Assembly: GCF_001984175.1 (NCBI RefSeq)
Contig: NZ_MTQP01000051.1
Span: forward strand, 90,982 to 154,981
Length of the DNA stretch: 64,000 nucleotides
Reading direction: 5' to 3'
Origin: Saccharothrix sp. ALI-22-I
GTDB lineage: Bacteria; Actinomycetota; Actinomycetes; Mycobacteriales; Pseudonocardiaceae
Shown here: positions 42,310 through 49,216 of the stretch, piece by piece
Position numbering within the stretch: position 1 is the stretch's first letter
How the letters are laid out: each line of letters starts with the position of its first letter
Position numbers and translations under genes: made by a program
The notes under the pieces: generated by a model
What the model saw: the letters and a program-made list of their open reading frames with translations, nothing else
The model's database searches: none
What the model was told of the DNA's origin: nothing

Positions 42310-43526
42310 CGCGACCGCGCCAGGTGCTTCTCGACCTCGTCGGCGGCGCGCGTCGTGCCGCCCGCCTCCGCGACGGCCTTGCGCATCAGCTCCGACCGGG
42401 CCGCGATCTCCCGGTCGCCGAGCACCGACGTGATCACGTCGACCAGCGCTCCAGGGGTCAGGTCGGCGGGGTCGAGCACGGCGCCCAGGCCGAGTTCGCG
42501 GACCCGCCAGCCGGTCGGCCGGTCGAGCGCGGAGCCCGGCACGCACACCATCGGCGTGCCCGACCGCAGCGCCTCCATCACGGTCCCCATGCCCGCGTGG
42601 GTGACGCACAGGGCGGCGTGCTCCAGCACGGCCACGTGCGGCACGAAGTCGTGCACCTCGACGTTGGGCGGCAGGTCGCCGAGGGCGGCGCGGTCCACGC
42701 CGCCGCCGGTGGTCATCACGGCGTACCACGGTCGACCGCGGAACGCCTCGACGCACGTGCGGAAAAAGCCCTCGTCCTGGTTGAACACCGCACCCAGCGA
42801 CACCAGCACCACGGGCAGGCCGTCGGCGGGCGGCTCCCACGACCCGAGGAAGCCGCGGTCGCCCACGCACGGCCCGACGAACGCGAACCGCTCGTCGAAG
42901 GTGTCGCCCGCGTACTGGAACTCGCGCGGCACGGTGACCAGGCTCAGCGGCGGCACCTCGAACCACACTTCGTGCGGCGCGGCGGTCACCCCGTACCGGG
43001 CGCACAGCGCGCCGATGCGCCCCATCGTGGCGCCCACCCACTCCGGCATCTCACCGGGCCGCTGCGCCGCGGGCCGCTCGGCGGCGGCGGACTCGGGGTT
43101 GTACATGGCGTTGAGGAACGAGAAGTGCTCGTTGGAGGCGAACACCGGGATCACCTGCGTGGCGGGGACGTCCCAGTGCCGGGCCAGCACGCGGCCCGCG
43201 TAGAGCACGGAGGTGTCGTAGACCAGGCAGTCCGGCCGGTCGCCGTCCAGCTCGGCGGTCGCGGTGGCGAGCATGGCCTCGCTCTCGTCGAGCAGCACGC
43301 CCATCAGGTACCCGGGGTCGTCCGCCACGAGGGCGAAGTCGGCGTCGCGGTACCGGGACGGGTAGGTCACGGCGGTGGCGCCGGCCTCGGCGACGATCTC
43401 CGCCATGCTCGGCGCGGTCAGGTAGGTGACCCGGTGCCCGCGCGCGGCCAGTTCGGTGACCACCGCGAGGTTCGGGATGACGTGCCCGTGGTCCGGGTGG
43501 CACATGAAAAGGAAATGCCGCGACAT
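42306..43526 (-). CDS. Glycosyltransferase, GT1/macrolide type
   Basis: The protein has 406 residues in a GT-B fold. The N-terminal FLFMCHPDHGHVIPNLAVVT contains the catalytic His region, and the C-terminal donor site reads VTHAGMGTVMEALRSGTPMV, the GT1 signature with its HAGxGT core. It most likely transfers the amino-deoxysugar made by the adjacent genes onto the polyketide. No EryCII-type auxiliary P450-like partner is seen. The start at 43526 follows GAGGACGACGA and is preferred to an upstream in-frame ATG that adds basic residues. It is divergent from the aminotransferase gene across a 260-bp regulatory region. Confidence 0.92.
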   Translation of the reverse strand: MSRHFLFMCHPDHGHVIPNLAVVTELAARGHRVTYLTAPSMAEIVAEAGATAVTYPSRYRDADFALVADDPGYLMGVLLDESEAMLATATAELDGDRPDCLVYDTSVLYAGRVLARHWDVPATQVIPVFASNEHFSFLNAMYNPESAAAERPAAQRPGEMPEWVGATMGRIGALCARYGVTAAPHEVWFEVPPLSLVTVPREFQYAGDTFDERFAFVGPCVGDRGFLGSWEPPADGLPVVLVSLGAVFNQDEGFFRTCVEAFRGRPWYAVMTTGGGVDRAALGDLPPNVEVHDFVPHVAVLEHAALCVTHAGMGTVMEALRSGTPMVCVPGSALDRPTGWRVRELGLGAVLDPADLTPGALVDVITSVLGDREIAARSELMRKAVAEAGGTTRAADEVEKHLARSR

Positions 43527-43616
43527 TCGTCGTCCTCGTCCCCGATGGATGTGCTGAAATCCGGCGACCGTGCCGGGGGGCGTGGTCACCGTAAAGCCCT
43601 CGGAAGCGAGCTGGAC

Positions 43617-43632
43617 ACCCCTAAAACCCCTA
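43617..43632. promoter_or_regulatory. Direct repeat ACCCCTA x2
   Basis: Two ACCCCTA heptamers (43617-43623 and 43626-43632) lie 9 bp apart, about 90 bp upstream of the glycosyltransferase start. They share the CCCCTA core with the palindromes at 43715-43732 and 46973-46986. Confidence 0.5.
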
Positions 43633-43714
43633 TTCGACCATGGCTCGGCGACCGCGCGAACGGACCAGTGGCCGCTCCTTCCCGAGGACCACGTCGCCCA
43701 TCCTGACCTGCGGG

Positions 43715-43732
43715 TTAGGGGTTACCCCCTAG
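43715..43732. promoter_or_regulatory. TAGGGG-TTAC-CCCCTA palindrome, probable regulator site
   Basis: A perfect 6-bp inverted repeat (43716-43721 and 43726-43731) stands 55 bp upstream of the aminotransferase start, in the divergent gap with the glycosyltransferase. The CTAGGG-type core is like known operators of LuxR-LAL/PAS-LuxR activators, which makes the cluster's own LAL protein the prime candidate. Confidence 0.6.
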
Positions 43733-43765
43733 CCAGGGCCGGACCTAGGCTGACCGGGAAGCCGA

Positions 43766-43779
43766 CCTTTCGCGAAAGG
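43766..43779. promoter_or_regulatory. 14-bp perfect palindrome over the ribosome binding site
   Basis: CCTTTCGCGAAAGG ends 7 bp before the aminotransferase ATG, and its right half forms the AAAGGG ribosome binding site. It could be a repressor site or an RNA fold that hides the ribosome binding site. Confidence 0.5.
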
Positions 43780-43786
43780 GCTGCCG

Positions 43787-44896
43787 ATGGCCACGCTCGT
43801 CTGGGACTACTCGCGCGAATACGAATCGGAGCGCAAGGACATACTCGACGCGGTCGAGACCGTGTTCTCCTCCGGCAGGCTGGTCCTCGGGCCGAGCGTG
43901 TCCTCGTTCGAGGCGGAGTTCGCCACCTACCACGGCGTCGCCCACTGCGTCGGCGTGGACAACGGCACGAACGCGCTGCGCCTGGCGCTCCAAGCGCTCG
44001 GCGTGGGCCGTGGCGACGAGGTGGTCACGGTGTCCAACACCGCCGCGCCGACCGTGCTGGCCATCGACGCCGTGGGCGCGACGCCGGTGTTCGTCGACGT
44101 GGACCCGGCCACCTACCTGATGGACGTCGAACAGGTGGCCTCGGTGATCACGCCGCGCACCAAGGCCCTGCTGCCGGTGCACCTGTACGGCCAGTGCGTG
44201 GACATGGACCCGCTGACGGAGCTGGCGCGGCGGCACGACCTGCTGGTGCTGGAGGACTGCGCCCAGGCTCACGGCGCGCGCCACCGCGGCCGGGTGGCCG
44301 GGTCGATGGGCGACGCCGCCGCGTTCTCCTTCTACCCCACCAAGGTGCTCGGCGCCTACGGCGACGGCGGCGCGACGATCACCAACGACCCGGAGGTGGA
44401 CGCGAACCTGCGCCGCCACCGCTACTACGGCATGGAGAAGACGTACTACGTCGTGGAGACACCCGGCCACAACTGCCGGCTGGACGAGGTGCAGGCGGAG
44501 ATCCTGCGCCGCAAGCTCACCCGGCTGGACGACTACGTCGCGGCCCGGCAGGCGGTGGCCGCGCGGTACGCGGAGGCGTTGGCGGACACCGACCTGGTGC
44601 TGCCCACGACCGCACCCGACAACACCCATTCCTACTACGTCCACGTGGTGCGCCACCCGCGGCGCGACGACATCCTGGAGCGCCTGAAGGCCCACGACAT
44701 CCACCTGAACATCAGCTACCCGTGGCCGGTGCACACCATGACCGGCTTTGCGCACCTGGGCTACGCGAAGGGCAGCCTGCCGGTGACCGAGCGGGTGGCC
44801 GACGAGATCTTCTCGCTGCCGATGTACCCGTCCCTGCCCCAGGACACGCAGGAGCGCGTGGTGGACGCGCTCAAGCAGGTGCTGGCGACGCTCTGA
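43787..44896 (+). CDS. NDP-sugar 3-aminotransferase (DegT/DnrJ/EryC1 family, EvaB-like)
   Basis: The 369-residue PLP enzyme has the internal-aldimine Lys186 in [15 protein letters not shown], the phosphate-contact [11 protein letters not shown] near 58 and the [11 protein letters not shown]sp motif. It transfers an amino group, usually from glutamate, to a keto sugar nucleotide. With the 2,3-dehydratase, C-methyltransferase, epimerase and ketoreductase genes alongside, it fits EvaB, which installs the C-3 amine of vancosamine. It is the only plus-strand sugar gene. An AAAGGG ribosome binding site precedes the ATG. Confidence 0.92.
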   Translation: MATLVWDYSREYESERKDILDAVETVFSSGRLVLGPSVSSFEAEFATYHGVAHCVGVDNGTNALRLALQALGVGRGDEVVTVSNTAAPTVLAIDAVGATPVFVDVDPATYLMDVEQVASVITPRTKALLPVHLYGQCVDMDPLTELARRHDLLVLEDCAQAHGARHRGRVAGSMGDAAAFSFYPTKVLGAYGDGGATITNDPEVDANLRRHRYYGMEKTYYVVETPGHNCRLDEVQAEILRRKLTRLDDYVAARQAVAARYAEALADTDLVLPTTAPDNTHSYYVHVVRHPRRDDILERLKAHDIHLNISYPWPVHTMTGFAHLGYAKGSLPVTERVADEIFSLPMYPSLPQDTQERVVDALKQVLATL

Positions 44897-44906
44897 CCGG
44901 GCCAGG

Positions 44907-44926
44907 GGCGGGCGGCGACGCCCGCC
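44907..44926. terminator. Short hairpin between convergent sugar genes
   Basis: GGCGGGC and GCCCGCC pair over a 6-nt loop in the 30-bp gap between the aminotransferase stop and the dehydratase stop. It may serve as a bidirectional terminator. Confidence 0.5.
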
Positions 44927-46321
44927 TCACCCGCGCGGGAGGAGGCTGCGCAGGCACAGCAGCAGGCTGCGGGCCTGGATGTTGACGTAGAAGCTGTGCC
45001 GCAGCAGCTCCTCGTACTGGTGCAGGGTCAGCCACCGGTACTCGGGGTCGTCCGGGGCGACCTCGGCGTCGGTCTCCACGACCAGGTACCGGTTGCGGGC
45101 GCCCAGGAACCGGCCGCCCTCCTCGGACAGCACGGCGTCGAAGCGAACCCTCGACGAGGTGAGCACGTCGTCGAGGAACCGGGGCCGCGTCGGCAGGTGG
45201 TCGTAGGTCTCGGGCACGCACTGCACGGTGGGCGCCAGCTCGGTCACGTCGGCGTAGCCCGCCTCGGTGCGGGCGTGGGTGAGCACGTGCAGCACACCGC
45301 CGATCTCCTTGACCAGGAACGCGATCACGCCCGTGCCGACCGGTTCGATCATCGGCTGCGACCAGGCGCCCACCTCCCGCCCGCCGGCCCGCACGTCCAC
45401 GCCGACGACGGTGAAGAACCGGCCGTCGCGGTGGGCGATGACGCCGTCCTCGCGGGTCCAGTCCGGCAGCCCGGCCAGCGGGCCCAGGGTGACGCGGAGG
45501 TCGGTGCGCGTGCGGACCTCGGTGATCCAGCTCAGCACGTCGCCGATGGTGTGCACGCCGGGCGCGGCCGGGTCGGCGGACCGGACCAGGGCTTCGGTGA
45601 ACGGGTCGGACGCCGCGCGGGCCAGGGCCGCGCCGCCGCCGGGCAGGCAGGCGAGCACCGTGCGGGCGTCCATGTTCACCAGGTCCGGCACGGTCATCAA
45701 CCCGGCGATCTCGCCGAGGGTGAACCAGCGGAACCCCTCGCGAACCTCCACCTCGCCGTCGACCTCGACCACCATGTTGCGGTTGCGCTTGCGGTAGAAC
45801 CACGCGCCCTGCTCGGACTGCCGGATGTCCACCAGGACCCGGTGGGCGGAGGTGTCGCGGAAGTGCTCCAGGTACGGGATGGGCTTGCCGCGGTGCACGC
45901 GGGTGTAGTTGCTGCGGGTGGCCTGCACGGTCGGCGACAGCTGGAGGCCGTTGGGGTTGCCCGGTTCGTGCTTGGCCTGCATCAGGCAGTGCAGCACGCC
46001 GTCGATCTCGCGCACCAGGACGCCGAGGATGCCGATCTCCGGCTGGTCGATGATCGGCTGCGACCAGTGCGGCACGGGCGTGCCGGGCAGGTCGACGGCC
46101 AGCGACTCGACGCTGAAGAACCGGCCGGTGTGGTGGCGCAGGTTGCCGGTGCCGGGTTCGGTGAGCCAGCCCGTGAGGGCGTCCAGCGGCACGCGCTCGA
46201 CGTGCATCCAGCTGCGCTCGGCGGTGCGGGCGAGCCAGGCGTGCACGGCGTCGGCGTCGCGGGCGGCGAGCATCGATTCGGCCACGCGTGTCTGGGTGGG
46301 ACGGCGGGTAGGCGCGGTCAC
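44927..46321 (-). CDS. NDP-hexose 2,3-dehydratase (EvaA/TylX3-like)
   Basis: The protein has 464 residues and shows the internal duplication typical of this family. SVESLAVDLPGTPVPHWSQP with IIDQPEIGILG in the first half mirrors FTVVGVDVRAGGREVGAWSQ with PMIEPVGTGVI in the second, and each half has a GEI/GVLH and an ELAPTVQ/LSPTVQA segment. The enzyme removes the C-2 hydroxyl of dTDP-4-keto-6-deoxyglucose, the first committed step to 2-deoxysugars. The GTG start at 46321 follows GAGGAGGG. It lies 18 bp after the epimerase gene, in one operon. Confidence 0.93.
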   Translation of the reverse strand: MTAPTRRPTQTRVAESMLAARDADAVHAWLARTAERSWMHVERVPLDALTGWLTEPGTGNLRHHTGRFFSVESLAVDLPGTPVPHWSQPIIDQPEIGILGVLVREIDGVLHCLMQAKHEPGNPNGLQLSPTVQATRSNYTRVHRGKPIPYLEHFRDTSAHRVLVDIRQSEQGAWFYRKRNRNMVVEVDGEVEVREGFRWFTLGEIAGLMTVPDLVNMDARTVLACLPGGGAALARAASDPFTEALVRSADPAAPGVHTIGDVLSWITEVRTRTDLRVTLGPLAGLPDWTREDGVIAHRDGRFFTVVGVDVRAGGREVGAWSQPMIEPVGTGVIAFLVKEIGGVLHVLTHARTEAGYADVTELAPTVQCVPETYDHLPTRPRFLDDVLTSSRVRFDAVLSEEGGRFLGARNRYLVVETDAEVAPDDPEYRWLTLHQYEELLRHSFYVNIQARSLLLCLRSLLPRG

Positions 46322-46339
46322 CTGGTGGCCCTCCTCGGC

Positions 46340-46906
46340 TCAGGCGGCGTGGACCGGCAGCAGGCCGGTGTCCCGCGCACGGGCCAGGCCCGGCGCGGCG
46401 CGGTCGCGTCCGGACAGCACCGCGTCCGCCGGGATCGGCAGCGCCAGGTCCGGGTCCAGGACCGACACCGCCAGCTCGTCGGCGGGGTCGTAAGCGCGGG
46501 ACAGCAGGTAGTGGACGGTGGAGTGGTCCTCCAGGGCGAGGAACGCGTGGCCGAGGCCCGGCGGGAGGTAGGCGGCGCGGAAGCCGTCGCCGGACAGCTC
46601 CACCGAGTCCCACGCGCCGAACGTCGGCGAGCCGACCCGCAGGTCCACCACGAGGTCCAGCACCCGCCCGCGCGAGCAGGTCACGTACTTCGCGCAGCCC
46701 GGGGCCGTGCGGGCGTAGTGCACGCCGCGGGCCACGCCGCGGCGGGAAACGCTGGCGCTGGCCTGAGCCACGGCGAACAGCGGCACGCCGACGGCCTCGG
46801 CGAACACCTCCTGCTGGAACGGGGAGACGAACATGCCGCGGTCGTCCGGGAACACCTCGGGCTCGAACTCCCAGGCTCCGCCAACGGCGAGTTCACGGGC
46901 TTTCAT
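46340..46906 (-). CDS. dTDP-4-keto-6-deoxyhexose epimerase (RmlC/EvaD-like)
   Basis: The protein has 188 residues in a cupin fold of the RmlC family. FEPEVFPDDRGMFVSPFQQE begins the first strand pair, RGVARGVHYARTAPGCAKYV holds the catalytic His, and LPPGLGHAFLALEDHSTVHY the second conserved region. It inverts C-5 (and possibly C-3) to give the L-sugar. The start at 46906 follows GGAAGG. An inverted repeat of the TAGGGG type lies 66 bp upstream, so this gene and the dehydratase probably have their own promoter. Confidence 0.92.
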   Translation of the reverse strand: MKARELAVGGAWEFEPEVFPDDRGMFVSPFQQEVFAEAVGVPLFAVAQASASVSRRGVARGVHYARTAPGCAKYVTCSRGRVLDLVVDLRVGSPTFGAWDSVELSGDGFRAAYLPPGLGHAFLALEDHSTVHYLLSRAYDPADELAVSVLDPDLALPIPADAVLSGRDRAAPGLARARDTGLLPVHAA

Positions 46907-46972
46907 CGGCAACCTTCCGTCCGCCGGGACGGTGATCAGCGTGCAGCGGCCGGACCGCGCGGTCAACCCGGC

Positions 46973-47002
46973 TAGGGGCACCCCTAACGGGGGTTTAGGG
47001 GG
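46973..47002. promoter_or_regulatory. TAGGGG-CA-CCCCTA palindrome plus an extra half site
   Basis: TAGGGG (46973-46978) and CCCCTA (46981-46986) form a perfect inverted repeat with a 2-bp spacer, followed by TAGGGGG at 46996-47002. The site lies just upstream of the epimerase gene, at the 3' end of the ketoreductase gene, and matches the motif at 43715-43732. Confidence 0.6.
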
Positions 47003-47960
47003 CCCGACCGCGACCGTCCACTCCGGACGCCACCAGGGCGGCGACCGTGCGCGACACCCCGTCGGCCGGCGGCACGCGGGCACGCCAGCCGGTGGCGCGG
47101 GTGAGGGCCGACGGGTCGGCGACGAGGCTGCGGAAGTCCAGCGGCGTGGCGTGCGCCGGCGGTGGCACCGACCGCACCCGCACGGCCGGGCGGCCGGTGT
47201 GCCGGGCGACGGTCGCGGCGACGAGTTCGAACAGCGCGTGGACCGGCACCCCGGCACCGGACCCGACGAGCCACGCCCGTCCGGCCAGCCGGTCGGCGTG
47301 CGCCACGGCCGCCGCGAACGCCTCGGCGACGTCCTCGACGAACACCAGGTCGCGCTCCATGTCCCCGGCGCCCCACACGGTCAGCGGCTCACCGGCGATG
47401 GCGCGCCGCGCCATCGCGGTCACCACGCCCCGGTCCGGCGACCCGGTGGCAGGGCCGAACACGGTGGGCAGCCGCAAGGAGCAGCCCCCCGCGTCGAGCA
47501 CGAGCCGTTCGGCGGCGCACTTCTGCCGGTCGTACTCCGACTCGGGGCGGTCGGGTTCGGTGCCGTCGATCCGCTCCGGCGCCCCCGGTCCTACCTGCGA
47601 GGTGGAGCCTGCGAACACGACGGCCGCGCCGGCCGCGGCCACCGCCTCGGCGACGACGCCGATGTTGACCCGGGCGGCGTCGGCCGCGCCGCCCTCGGCG
47701 ACCCGCCAGGTGCCGCCGCCGGTGAACAGCACCAGGGGCAGCACCACGTCCGCGCCGGCGACCGCGGCGGCCACCGCGCCCGGCTCGGCGAGGTCGGCGG
47801 CGACGACCTCGGCCGGGAACGGCGGCACGCCGGGGGCGCGGGCCACGACCCGCACCCGCGCGCCCGCCGCCGCCAGCCGGGCGGCCACCGCGGAACCGAC
47901 GAAGCCGGAGCCGCCGAGCACCGCGACGCGCGTGCCGGCCATGTCCCGCGCCACGCTCAC
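46995..47960 (-). CDS. NAD(P)-dependent sugar 4-ketoreductase (EvaE-like)
   Basis: The 321-residue protein belongs to the extended SDR/NDP-sugar family: VAVLGGSGFVGSAVAARLAA (GGxGxxG, about 12-31), a Ser in FAGSTSQVG and the YxxxK pair in SEYDRQKCAAERL. ERDLVFVEDVAEAF is the usual substrate-side motif. It should reduce the C-4 ketone in the last step before transfer. The GTG start at 47960 overlaps the C-methyltransferase stop (GTGA); an inner ATG at 47942 is a less likely start. Confidence 0.9.
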   Translation of the reverse strand: MSVARDMAGTRVAVLGGSGFVGSAVAARLAAAGARVRVVARAPGVPPFPAEVVAADLAEPGAVAAAVAGADVVLPLVLFTGGGTWRVAEGGAADAARVNIGVVAEAVAAAGAAVVFAGSTSQVGPGAPERIDGTEPDRPESEYDRQKCAAERLVLDAGGCSLRLPTVFGPATGSPDRGVVTAMARRAIAGEPLTVWGAGDMERDLVFVEDVAEAFAAAVAHADRLAGRAWLVGSGAGVPVHALFELVAATVARHTGRPAVRVRSVPPPAHATPLDFRSLVADPSALTRATGWRARVPPADGVSRTVAALVASGVDGRGRAP

Positions 47961-49183
47961 ATCACGTGCACGTCGGGCACGTACAGGATCCACTTGCCGC
48001 CCGCCTCCCGGAACGCCGTCTCCTTGGCCATGATCTCCTCGGCGTGGTTCCAGGCGAACAGCAGTGCGTAGCCGGGGTAGGGGTTGGCGAAGTCGGCGGG
48101 CGGGCGCACCGGGATGCGCGAGCCGGGGGCCAGCCGGTGCTGCTTGGCGGGCGTGGTGTCGCTGATGAACTCGACCAGGTCCGGTCCGATGCCGCACAGG
48201 TTGGTGACGGTGGCGCTCTTGGCGGTCGCGCCGTAGCCGACGACCCGCTCGCCCCTGGCCTTCAGGTCCTCCAGCAAAGCCAGGAGGTCGGCGCGGATGG
48301 CGCGGATGCGGTCGCCGAACGCGTCGAGGACGGCGCGGTCGTGCAGGCCGCGCGCGGCTTCCTCGTCGAGCAGGGCGGTGACGGCCGCGGAGCGGGTCCG
48401 CGCGCCGGGCAGGGCCAGGGTGTAGCGGACCTCGCCGCCGTGCACCGCCAGGCGTTCGGCGTCGACCAGCTCCAAACCGTGCCGGCGTGCCATCGCGTCC
48501 ACGGAGGTGGCGCTGAACAGGAAGAAGTGCTCGTCGTAGATCTGGTCGAACGAGGTCTGGTCGACGATGTCGCCGAGGTAGGGGTCCTCGAACACGAACG
48601 CGCCGCCGGGCTTGAGCAGCGCCACGACGCCGCGCAGGATCGATTCCACGTAAGGGATGTGGCAGAACGTGTTGGCGGCGTACACGAGGTCGGCCGGCCC
48701 GTCCTGGTCGCGGATGGACAGTGCCGTGGACTCCTCGAAGAAGTCCTTGCGGACCCGCACGCCCGCCTCGGCGGCCAGGTCGGCGACCGCGCCGGACGGT
48801 TCCACGCCCAGGTGCCGCACGCCTGCCTGCGCCACGGTGCGCAACATGGTGCCGTCGTTGCAGCCCAGCTCGACCACGAACGGGTCCTCGCCCGCCAACT
48901 CAGTGCCCAGGAACCGTTCGGCCAGGGCGCGGAAGTGCTCGCGCATCACCGCGGACCCCCGGGACAGGTAGGGGTAGTCCTGGTGGAACATCCGCTCCCT
49001 CGGCACCTCCTCCATCAGCTGCACCATCGCGCAGTCCGCGCACGTGCCCACGGCGAGGCCGTAGGTGAACTCCTCGGAGGTGTCCTCGGGCAGCCGGAAC
49101 GCGTCCGACAGCGGCTGGGTGCCGAGGTCGACGAACTCGGTGACCGTCCCCGCGCAGACGCGGCAGGTGGACTGGTTGGGCAT
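47957..49183 (-). CDS. NDP-hexose 3-C-methyltransferase (EvaC/TylC3-like)
   Basis: The protein has 408 residues. An N-terminal zinc-site region (CRVCAG at about 7-12, CADC at about 48-51) is followed by a SAM-binding domain with VVELGCNDGTMLRTVAQAGV and DPYLGDIVDQTSFDQIYDEH, then a C-terminal domain starting GYGATAKSATVTNLCGI. This three-part architecture, including the YDEHF motif, is diagnostic of sugar C-methyltransferases such as TylC3 and EvaC. It adds the branch methyl at C-3. It lies 33 bp downstream of the LAL gene and overlaps the ketoreductase gene. Confidence 0.94.
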   Translation of the reverse strand: MPNQSTCRVCAGTVTEFVDLGTQPLSDAFRLPEDTSEEFTYGLAVGTCADCAMVQLMEEVPRERMFHQDYPYLSRGSAVMREHFRALAERFLGTELAGEDPFVVELGCNDGTMLRTVAQAGVRHLGVEPSGAVADLAAEAGVRVRKDFFEESTALSIRDQDGPADLVYAANTFCHIPYVESILRGVVALLKPGGAFVFEDPYLGDIVDQTSFDQIYDEHFFLFSATSVDAMARRHGLELVDAERLAVHGGEVRYTLALPGARTRSAAVTALLDEEAARGLHDRAVLDAFGDRIRAIRADLLALLEDLKARGERVVGYGATAKSATVTNLCGIGPDLVEFISDTTPAKQHRLAPGSRIPVRPPADFANPYPGYALLFAWNHAEEIMAKETAFREAGGKWILYVPDVHVM

Positions 49184-49216
49184 GGCGGCTCTTTCTGCTC
49201 GGGGGTGGTGAGCGGG

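Noticed and set aside
43617..43632. SARP-type heptamer operator
   Set aside because: The direct repeats are spaced 9 bp rather than the 11 or 22 bp usual for SARP sites, and they share their core with the LAL-like palindromes. They are kept only as a general regulatory element.
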